Source: Spirometra erinaceieuropaei (Eukaryota > Platyhelminthes > Cestoda > Diphyllobothriidea > Diphyllobothriidae). From it: a stretch of 64,000 nt of DNA. Made by a program: the position numbers and the translations under genes. The notes beneath the pieces were generated by a model. That model made no database searches and was not told where the DNA came from. It saw only the letters and a list, made by a program, of their open reading frames with translations. Of this stretch, positions 43,500 through 54,800 are shown in pieces (positions within the stretch are counted from its first letter, which is position 1; each line of letters begins with the position of its first letter). The DNA lies in the NCBI GenBank assembly GCA_902702965.1, contig CACRXP010000430.1, positions 181,276-245,275 of the forward strand, written 5' to 3'.

Positions 43500-45860
43500 T
43501 CATCGTACATCAGAATTCACCCACCACAAGCATTCAATTGCCACCTCGCACGTAAGTCTACCTCTTGACTCCGTCTCCATGCGGAACTCCAGCTGCATGT
43601 GCGACTGGAAACTAAAACTATCACGGCGCGTCAAGCATTGTGGCTTGACAGGCCACTGACTGACGCCCCAACTCAGCCCACGCAGTCCGTCCAGCTTTGT
43701 GTGTGTTGCGTGGAGTGGCGCACTGGTGGGCTGAGGATTAGGTTGAAACGGCTCCTTCTCAACGTGACCAAGGGCACTCTCACACTTGTGAGATGAACGC
43801 CGCTCTGCCGTCGTTGTGTGAAGTGCTGGTGTCTTTGTTTGCGTAGCCAGGTCGTCCATGCGGCGCGCTCAGACAAGGTCTAGTGACAACGTCAGCCACC
43901 GCGCCCATTCCCCGCACCTGTCAACTGACGGACTCGGACAGTGGCCGGGGTGTGGGTATGGGAGGGGAGAGTGAGTTCGACCACTCAGAGCATTTTACTC
44001 ACTATAAATAATCCGACACACTTACAGTTATCAGGGTGCGCTAAAAGCCGTGGCATGGATGGGTGCCAACTGATGGGATAACATGGATTTCGCAGTCGGC
44101 CAAGTATTGTGTGTTTGTGTGGAGTGGTCGACGAGCGGTCTAAGAGTCAGGCTGCGATGGCTCCTTCTTGATGTGGCCGTTATTGCACTCACACGCAGTG
44201 GGATCCGACACGGGTTTGGAGGCATGCCACAGTGCTCTCCGGCCGTGCCAGCCTCCAATCTTTGCTGTTGTTAGTTCAATACCTGACCATTTTTTGAGAG
44301 GACCAGGGGTTGCGGAGTGTAGCGCCAAGGTGGGGACGCTGCCGGGCCTTCTACATGCGCCCTCCCTTGCCTCCGGTCTTCTTGACTCAGTCTTGACACG
44401 GGGTCCAGATGGAGGATGATGATAGGGATTTGGATGCAGCGCAAGTCACCGCCCCTGCTCTGGACATCCTCGTCAATTAGGTCGAACTGTCATTTGTCGT
44501 CGTCGCGGAGGTTGTGACAGGAATGATGGAGTTGGCGGTGATAGAGCCTGCCAACCAACCAGTGATGCCCAGTTTTGCTCAGTTAGTGACCCCGCGTGAA
44601 GACCTACGTCTAAAGTGTACCAGCCCATGATTATAAAGCATTAGTCACGGTTCCTCGGAGACTCTGTGCAGTCCGATATTTGTGGGTTTTGCCAGACTGG
44701 TCCCGTTTTGCTCCAGCGCACCTACAGGACAGTCAGCTTTTGTGGCAATCTCGACAATGACAAATCGTAAAGAACAGTAATCTCAACGTAAACGGTACAA
44801 AAACTCTCTTTTTAGTTGGTGGAAGCCGAAGCCAGTCATGACAGGTGCTCTGGCAGGTATCAGGTTGCGGATTAGGGATATTCTTATGCGTTTGGGGCTA
44901 GCCTTAGTGTATGGACTTCGTGTTGGTGGCTAAACTACCAACTTTGTCGATTTTGAATGTATGTTTCGCCGCGGCAATCGCGGGAGTCAGTTTTGACGAT
45001 ACATGCCTCGTACTTTCTCTCCCTATGCGACTGATCATCACGGTTTGAGACCAATTTGCCTGGAATATCTAGCCAGTGACCTCGATTCCCACGCGGTTAC
45101 AGCGCATGCTTACCAATATCACCGGTTTTGATCTTGAGTTTTCATGCGTCGTTAGTGTATCCAAACGCCTAGCGGCGTAAATGTACTTCCCACCTCAGGT
45201 TCCCGAAAGAAGCAATCTGTGAGCCTCGAAGTCATCATTATTAAAACCTTCAGTACTGCTTTTCCCGCATTACAGGCGTCCCTACCGCCAGTTTTCTGAG
45301 TGGAGCCACAAATCCGTTCGTTGCTGACATGCGTAAATGGGAGATTTTCTTCACCGATTGTTTCCAAGATCTATCCTTGCTGGAATCTTAGCTGACATCC
45401 CACTTGAGTGAGACGGTTTGGACTACTGTGACGACAAAACCATCCCCGGCTATTCGTGATAGAAGATTGGGTTGACACACGCAAAATTTTTGGTGCCGCT
45501 GTTGCAAGTGAATCCTCAGGACCTATTTGGAGGCGGCTAAATGATTGGCATGTGGCCTAGCTCGATACAAGACTTTGAGGCGTGGAGGTGGCCCCTAGGG
45601 CCTCGACAATCCATCTCGCCTCCGGGGAACGAAACAAATCACCAAGGGATGTTGTTGCCGATCCACCCTATCAGATTATTGATTTGAACTAGATCAGGCA
45701 TGACCGCAGCTGTACGTAACTCCTACTGACTCTGATGTCCAATGCCCAAGTTTGCTATTGGCACAGAAATGGAATTTTATACATGAGACACTGTAATAGA
45801 AGACGGACAAGTAAGCGTATCTAAAATTTTTTTCTCTAAAACAGAATGCTTTAAAACTTT
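43500..45860. other. Arm sequence between the element copy and gene B
   Basis: Mirror of 17420-19010 and 22400-23500. No ORF is conserved as protein between the arms. It contains only 3' flank of gene B. Confidence 0.55.
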
Positions 45861-45868
45861 AAAAAATT

Positions 45869-48800
45869 CTAGCGCAGTGTAAACGCTTGTTCGATGCGGC
45901 TTAAAGCGCCTATTTTCCTGTGTTTTGACCAAGTCCAGAAGTCAAACTTCTTGCGCGATGACATGGACCGACTTGATGGCGGGACGAACTCTGCGACTGA
46001 TGCTTCTTGGTTTTCGTAACCTCCAATGATAAGAAAGAAAGTGGAAACTGATTAATTCAAAATGAAGTTTTATTAAAAGGTGAATGCGGAGGCATGTCAC
46101 CGGTCAAAACAACCAAAGACGTTGGGAATGAGAGAGAGAAAGGGGAGTAGGGATGCATGCGGAGAGGTTGTGCTGACATAACTATAGTTGGCTCTGATAG
46201 TGCGCTGGTGGAAAGGCCGTTTTGTCAAATATGAGAATTGTCGGCAGAACTAAAAATAATCGACCAAATCGGCCCGAAGGAATCCATTAAGGGAATTGGG
46301 CTCGATCGGCCCGAAACGAAACCTCTTCTATTGCAGAGGATTCATGGGATTTTAGAAGTGCCTGCATGTCCTGGAGAACAGATGCGAACCAACCTTCCAG
46401 CTAGCTGCTCTAACCTCACTAGCACTGCAGACCAACACAAAGCACTGCACATAATTAAAGCAATACGCAGAAAGTAGACAAGGAATAGAATGTTCCAAGT
46501 GATTCACCCATCCTTCCCATGGGGTTGGCATCGACTCTTGACTGTCTCATTAGGTACGAAGTGTTGCAGTTTACCTGGAAGTTAATCTCCAAGGAGCAGT
46601 CGAACTAAACGCCCAGGTACACATTCAGTCACAGCCATCAGTGTATCACCTATAACAACAGAGGTGGATGAACCGAGAAGATACTATGAACGGAGTAATA
46701 TAACGCCGCGAGTTCATATAGACCTTCAAAGGTTTGAAATGACTTTTCAAGCCGCTTTAAGTGCCAGTGCATACATTGTCTCCTATCTGGCTTTAAGACA
46801 ATAAATCGACCGGAGAACACTGAAACCGCCATCTTCTCCAGCTTGAGAACAGTAATCACGAGATTTGCCCATTTATGGAAAACATACGCTAGACGACACA
46901 TCGGCGACTGTCATCTATCGAAAAAGTTCCTCTTGTGCTGTAGAATCGAGAACCGTGTGCAGCTATCTCCCAGGTCGATTCAACTGCAGATAATTTAGGA
47001 ATAAAGACAACCGTATCATGTTGGACAAAGTACCGTCGACTGGTATCACACCGTTTGTCCCGTTTCGACCAGCCAGACGACGAAGTAAGGTTACAGAGTC
47101 AGATCGACGACTGGGTACTTCAGCCTTCAGAATATTTCGTCTTGTTAATGAGGCGGCATACTACAAAAACTAGACAATTCCCCGTCATTCAGTCAGTCGC
47201 AAAAAAGACAGTCCAAAACAAATACACAAAAGCATAATTGTCATTGAACAAGGGGAAAGTGAAACGATAATTCCCCGAGTTAATTTCACTGTCTCGAGGC
47301 AGTCATAGTCCAGCTCAAAACCACGCATGCCTGGCGATGAATTATGGCCCGACTATACACAAGACCAGACGGTCGAAGTCCGCAACATTCAGAAACACAT
47401 TTGATGGCGCTATCCGAGTTAGCCCAAGAAAAACACGCAACGTATAAATTCAGCGTTATTTCCTGAAAGCATCGGCTTCACCTAGAAGCCAAGAAACCTT
47501 CCAAGCAAAGGTCTATATATAATAGTAGAGAGGCGCTCACTGATCGTTTCTACGCAACTCACTCGTCCCATTGTCCCTTAGGGCTCTCTTTCGAGCCTAA
47601 CCAGTAGCCACACAACAGCGCATGATATATGCAGAATCTTATTACTGACAAAAACAAGGGAGACTAGAATGGTCATTTCTGCCTCATTAGCCCTTGTCAG
47701 CCGGTTATACACAACCAGGAAGTATAGGGACACCCGAGGCTCGAAATCGCGACCTGTTAGTCAGAAGTGCACTGAATCTAACCACTGGGCCACGGGCCCG
47801 TTCTCCTATCGGTTGCGATCGGGAATATACAAAGGAAGAGGGGCGCTCACCCATCGTTACTACGAAACTCATTCGTCCCGTTGTGCCTTAGGGCTCTCTC
47901 TCGAGTCCAACCAGCAGCCGTAGAGCGGCACATGATATAGACAAAATGGTATTACCGACAAGGACTAGGGAGACTGGTGAAAGGCGATGGACTTCTAACT
48001 AACAGGTTGCGAGTTCGAGCCTTGGGTGTTCCACACTTCGGGCTTGGGTATGGCTGGCTGACGACGGCTAATAAGCCAGAAATGGCCATTCCAGTCTCCC
48101 TTGTCTTTGTCGGTAATACTATTCTGCCTATATATCATGCGCCGCTGTGCGGCTGCTGGTTGGGCTCGAGAGAGCCCTCAAGGCACAACGGAACGAGTGA
48201 GTTCCGTATGAACGATCGGTGAGCGCCCCCTAACATTGTATATTCCCGATCTAAAACCAACAAGGCAACGGGCTCGTGGCCCGGTGAGTAGAGGCGTTGA
48301 CTTCTAAACCAACAGGTCGCGAGTTCGAGGCTCGGGTGTTCCACACTTCGGGCTTGGGTATGGCTGGCTGACGACGGCTAATAAGCCAGAAATGGCCATT
48401 CCAGTCTCCCTTGTCTTTGTCGATAATACCATTCTGCCTATATATCATGCGTTGCTGTGCGGCTGCTGGTTGGGCTCGAGAGAGAGCCCAATATATACTC
48501 GACGATTCCGGGGATTACGTTCACACTCGAAAAGGAAGTCGACAGTAAACTGCCTTTCCTGGATGTTCTCGTACAAAGAAAGACTGACGGAACACAACGT
48601 ACATCAGTTTACCGTAAAGACACTTACGCGGAATTTATTCTGCCTTACGAGAGCAATCAACCAATTTCTCACAAACGGGGTGCTGTCAAAAGTCTGCTTA
48701 ATCGAGCAAAAACACATTGCTCTGATGAAGAAGGCTATCAAGACGAACTCAAATTCTTGTGTGAATTGTTTTCGCGGAATGGGTACCCTAGAGATTTTGT

Positions 48801-51800
48801 GCCCCGATGCATTAGGCAGAAAGAGTCGAAGAGAAAGGAGCCAAGTAGTCCAAATCAGACGTCCGAGCCAAAAACTTGGCGGACACTTCCTTACATTAAA
48901 AATCTGTCTGAACTCGTTGAAAGACACTTAAGGAAGCACCAAATTCAGGTAGCGCACCGACCGCCGACTAATTTGCGCACTCAGCTCGTACATCCTAAAG
49001 ATAGGGTTAACTATCTGGACAAAAACGAAGTCGTTTACAAGATCCCTTGTGATGCGTGTGTGCGAGACCATCTGTCTCAGGTGGCCATGCACACCCTGGA
49101 CACCGGGCACACTTTTGCTTGGGAGATAACTCGCATTGTCGCTGTGTGCCCCTCAAAGAAAGGCCGAAAGTTCCTTGAGGCCATGCACTCAGACGAATCA
49201 TGCATCAACCGGCACATCGAGTTGGATGCCGCGTACAGAAATCTCAAGGAGAGATGGAAGAGGCGAGGACCAATCAGAACGGACTGACACAAACGACGGC
49301 CGCTTACTGGCGTGAACGTTAAGCGATTAGCAATTTTTTAAGTGCACTTAAGATGTAAGCTGTGTTGGCGCATTTGCTCTCCGTCTGTGCCTGACGACGA
49401 CTCGGGGAACCGGCGTCGAAAATTTGCACAATAAACTTCCTTTCCCAAAGCATACATTCGACTACGAAATATATATATATATATATATATATATGATCTC
49501 GCCGACACGCCATTCCTACCTCCCTGCCCTACTCCCCCCTTCCCCCCCCAACACGGTGAACCACAACTGGGACACACAACATCGATGCACACCTCCCCCT
49601 CACAAGGTCGTCTGCTTAACTCTCTGTCTGCGTCCTCAACCAGCAGTGTGACAATGCCACCTCTCACTTTTCACTTTGTCTGACGACGGGTTGGTGCAAC
49701 CAGCTGGAAAATTCACGAGTAAAACTCTATTTCCGACGGACTTCCTCCTTTCATATATATATACATTATGACAGTGGGCGTTCGCCGATCAGGTTACGGA
49801 ACAGGCTCGTTCCGTTGTGCCTTGGGGCTCATACTAGAACCCTCGCAGGCAGTCGCACAGCGACTAGTAGTAGACATAGATGAGAAGGAGCCGACAAAGA
49901 CAAGGGAGACCGGAATGGCCATTTCTGGTTTATTAGCCGTCATCAGCCAGTCATACCCAACCCCAAGTGTTGATCACTTGAGATTCGAACCGGGGATATT
50001 TGGTCATGGAGTTTGACGCTCTACCATTGAGCCACGGTCCCGTTGTCCTGTCGGTTGTGATCTGGAATATGAATTATGGCAGATGGGCGCTCACCGATCA
50101 GGTTACAGAACATGCTCGTTCTGTTGTGTCTTGGGTTTAAGTATGAGCCCCAAGGCACAACAGAACGAGCATGTTCTGTAACCTGATCGGTGAGCGCTCA
50201 TCTGTCATAATATATATATATATAAATTGCTAATAGAAGCTAAGATTCGAGTCCCCGGACATAAATGAGAAGAAGAGGCGATCTCGGGAACCATGATTGT
50301 AATGCCCTGACGTTTCAAAAGCAGACAAGCTTTCACCGACGATGAAAGCTTGTCTGCTTTTGAAACGTCAGGACAATACAATCATGGTTCCCGAGATCGC
50401 CTCTTCTTCTCATATATATATATATATGCAGAATGGTATTATCGACAAAGACAAGGGAGACTGGAATGGCCATTTCTGGCCATTTCTCCATTGTATTTGT
50501 CGGTAATACCATTCTGCCTCTATATCATGCGCCGCTGTGCGGCCGCTGGTTTGGCTCAAGAGAGCCCTTAAAGCACAACGGAATGAGTGAGTTCCGTATG
50601 AACGATCGGTGAGCGCCCCCTACCATTATATATATATATATATATATATATGAAAAAATAGAAGAGGTTCTTCGGAACAGTTGAGTTGTACTCGTGAATT
50701 TTCGAGCTGTTGACACCAACCCGTCGTCAGACATAATAAAAAATGAGGGCGAAAGTTATGTTGTCACAGTAGACTAGTTCGTGTGATAGGACAGAACAGA
50801 CCACTGACCTGTGAGGGGGGGGTGGGGTGGGCTCCCGAGGTCATGGTAGGTCACTGAGTGAGGGGCGGGGAAGAAAGAGGAGGCGGAACAATTACGGCGC
50901 ACCGTGCTGGAGGGGGAGGGTGGGTGGTGAATCAGTTGGCATGCGGGCGGCTGCATTCGCGGTCGTTGATGCGTGATTAGGGCAGGGGGCAGTCATTCGT
51001 GAACTTAGACCTACGTAATGGGTGTCTAAATCAATGTGACGGTTGATACTACCCGCATTGGAGTACCAAGCCTCGAGAAATCCCCTCGCTCGCTTTGTGT
51101 TAGCCATGGCGACGACCTCAGTGTCATCCCAATTGAATCGGTGGTCGTACTCGAGTGCATGGGCAAAGACGAGGGACAGGGGGTCTCGCCGACGGATAGC
51201 TAGTTTGTGTTCGTTGATACGGGTGCCCAGGCATCGACCTGTATGGCCAACATAAACGCAAGAGCAATTAGCACACGGGATGCGATAAATTACATTCGTT
51301 TGTTGCTCTTTCGGGATGGGATCCTTCACTCGAGATAGTGCTGCGCGTAGTGAAGATGACGGTTTGTGGGCAACGTGAATACCCAAGCGGCTGAACTGCC
51401 GGGCGATAATTACAGAAGTTCTACGCATATATGGCAAGGAGAAGAATTTTCGCGTCACAATCTCTCCGTTGGGTGTGGCGTCTTGCGACTGTGTCTGCTG
51501 CCTGAGACAGTTCTTTGCAAAACTGATCGGATATCCGTTAGAGCAGAATAACCGATACAGGTGAGCAAGCTCTTTATTCAGGAGATCGTTGCCGTTACAA
51601 TAACGGTAGGCCTGGTGGAACGGAGTTCGGACGCAGCTTCTTTTGTGAGCTGCAAGGTGGTTGCTTTCATAGTTGAGGATAATCACAGAGTTAGAGTCTT
51701 TCCTATGGACGCTTGTTGCCAGGCTACCATCGCTCAACTTCTGTATCCTCACGTCCAGAAACGGCAAGCTGTCTCCAATTGCCTCTTCGCGGGTAAACTG

Positions 51801-54800
51801 TATGGCTGGGAAAACTTCATTCAGGCTCTGGTGAAGCCGTTCGACTTCGCACTTCGTTATTATGATGAAGGTGTCATCAACATAACGAAGCCATAGTTTA
51901 GGCTTGGTAGTTTGGAAAACTATCTCTTCTAGTCGCTGCAAAACTAGTTCGGCGAGCAGTCCTGATATTGGTGAGCCCATCGGGGTTCCCTTTACCTGTT
52001 GGCAATACATATTATCAAATTGAAAATAGTTCCTAAGGCAAAGATTTAGCAGTTCTAAATCATGCTGCGTTGGGATCTCAATAGGATTGTTCTGTAGGCG
52101 TTGGCTTACGCATTCGATCGCCAAATCATGTTGTATGGAAGAAAACAAGGCAACGACGTCAAAGGACAGGAAGCATTCATCGGTACTTACTTTGAGGCCT
52201 TGTACCCTGCGGAGGAACGCTTGAGAGTCTTTAATGCTATAATCCGATCCATGAGTGAGCCGCTTCAGACGACTGTATAACCACTTAGCTATATTGTAAG
52301 TGGGTGATCCGATAAGTGGCACTATAATCCTCAGGGGACATCCACTTTGTGCACTTTTGGGAGGCCGTACGCGTGTGCGATGTGGGGATCACTAAGGGTC
52401 ATCAACTTGGAGTCATCTGGTCTGATAACTTTCAAACGAGCGAGCTCATTAACCTTCTTTTTGATGGCTGCAGCTTGCTTTTTAGTCGGATCTTCAGCAA
52501 GAAGGGTATAGGCCTCCATGCCACTGAAGATTTCATTCGCCTTGTTAACGTATTCAACTTTGTCCATGATGACAGTAGCGCCACCCTTGTCAGCGGGAAC
52601 AACGACAGTACTGTGATCCGACTTCAATGATCGTAATGCTTGCGCTTCTTCCGCCGGTAGATTTTGTTGGTATCTTTTTGGCCGGAGAGTACCGGTGGCG
52701 CAGCATCGTATGTTCGCGCGCATGTCTTCCGGAATGTTGGAGGCCAGTAGAATGGACTCAAGCTCAGCTAGGAAGTCGGTAGGTGTGGCATCCGCATGAT
52801 TAAATCCTATTCCCTTGGATAGGAGGTTGATTTCCGCAGGTGAGAGACTCCTCTTCGATAGGTTGACAACTCTCGTGGTCAAATTTCCTTGGTTCGTAGG
52901 ACGGAGAAGTGAATGGAGATTCTACTGGAGATCAAGTCTCTTCTTCAATCTTGCATCCTTGGTGGTGGCGTTAATTCTTTGCTGCACATCCTCGAATACG
53001 TGCTCAGGTAGCGCTGAAGCGCACTGATTTTTAGGTCAGTAATTTTTGCTTCGAATTTGTGGAGACGATTGTGAACGTCATAAATTATAGCACTCAAAAC
53101 ACGCCATCCGTATTTGCGCGCAAGAAATCTCCCGGTCTCATTCGACAACGTCGGTTTGAAACGAAGAGACTTCGGTAACACACCCTGATCGCGACCGCGG
53201 TGGAGGAAAGTCAGTTGTTCGCTAGTCATCGCATGTCTCTGTGTAAATTTCTCCCAACGTCTGGTAAAAATAAGCGTTCGACGCCAGAATATACGTTGTA
53301 GTTCAGAGGGGGTATGCATCAAGCGCATCAACGACCGCAAATGCAGCCGCCCGCATGCGAACTGATTCGCCACTCACCCCCCCCCTCCAGCACGGTGCGC
53401 CGTAATTGTTCCGCCTCCTCTCCCTTCCCCGCCCCTCACTCAGTGACCTACCACGACCTCGGGAGCCCACCCCACTCCCCCCCTCACAGGTCAGTGGTCT
53501 GTTCTGTCCTATCACACGAACTAGTCTACTGTGACAACATAACTTTCGCCCTCGTTTTTCATTACGTCTGACGACGGGTTGGTGTCACCAGCTCAAAAAT
53601 TCACGAGTACAACTCGACTGTTCCGAAGAACCTCTTCTATTTTTTCATTATATCTACTCGGAATGCATACCCCCTCTGAGGTACACACATATATATATAG
53701 GCAGAATGGTATTACCGACAAAGACAAGGGAGACTGGTAATACCATTCTGCCTATATATCATGCGCCGCTGTACGGCTGCTGGTTGGGCTCGAGAGAGAG
53801 TCCATAAGGCACAACGGAACGAGTGAGTTCTGTATGAACGATCGGTCAGCGCCCCCTACCACTACATATATATATATATCCCGTTCATCATCCCCAAAAG
53901 AAGACGAAGAAGAAAAAGAGGCGATGCCATGGACCACACTGTATTGGTGCTGACGTTTCGGAATCTTTCTCGATTCCATCATCAGAGTAGTGGTAGGGTG
54001 TTTGTTCCTGCTAGCTCAGAGTTGTTCTGTCTCGCCGCCTGTCTCGTGTTATAGGCATGCCTGATACACGAACTCTGACCTGTTTGCTGGCGGGCGATTG
54101 GCTTAGGTCTCTCCGTGGCCGTCCGTTGGGGCGCTGGTGTGACCTCTGCCCCCTGCCCGGCCGCTGTTGTCGCTGCTAGGTCCGTGTGCCCTTGGGCCCT
54201 CCCCCCATAATTTGACGGGCCGATCGGCTGCCGTTGCATGTGGGAATCGTGGTCGGCTGTTTGGGCGCGTCGGTGGGTCGATGTCTCGCGTCGGTCGTCT
54301 GACAGCCGGCTGGCTCTCTCCCCCTACTGGGAAGGTGACAACTGTTGAGAGAGCCGCGATTTGTTCGCCAGTGTTGTCGGCCCCGTCCGAACTGACTGGA
54401 GCCTCGTACGAAGCGCCTGGTAGGTCGGATGAAGATCAATGGCTCTGTTGATTGTGTCAACTGAGGACCAACTTTCGAGAACCAGTCTGGCCATCTTGTC
54501 GCTGGCTCGGCCGATGACGCTAGCTTCCCCAAAGGCGAAACTGTGCTTCTCCTGTTGTATGTGGCCATATACCAGTGACAGCTTATCCTCGCGGTTGACT
54601 GCAAGCTGGTGCTCGTGCAATCTTGTGCAGAGGCGTTTGCCCGTTTCACCAGCATACCTTGCACCACAATCTTGGCAAGGTATGCTGTAGACCACTGCTG
54701 ATTGCTCCGTTGCAGGTAGCTGGTCTTTGGGCCTCATTATCTGCTGCCTGATAGTGGATTCCGGTTTATGGGCCACCCCAATCCCAAAAGGGCTCAGGAT

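Larger units (their letters stand above)
50643..53660 (-). mobile_element. Near full-length PLE flanked by inverted terminal repeats
   Basis: Minus-strand coding region (53373-50892) holds an N-terminal domain, RT and GIY-YIG. Repeats of about 320 bp at 50652-50975 and 53325-53650 are inverse copies of each other (arms start GAAGAGGTTCTTCGGAACAG and match through CATGCGGGCGGCTGCATT). Each holds a hammerhead: 50696-50730 (-) intact, 53578-53602 (+) with GAAA changed to AAAA. This is the most complete PLE in the window. Confidence 0.85.

Noticed and set aside
49980..50060. tRNA gene
   Set aside because: A and B boxes are good but the acceptor stem does not close and the sequence is the head of a SINE with a hammerhead behind it.
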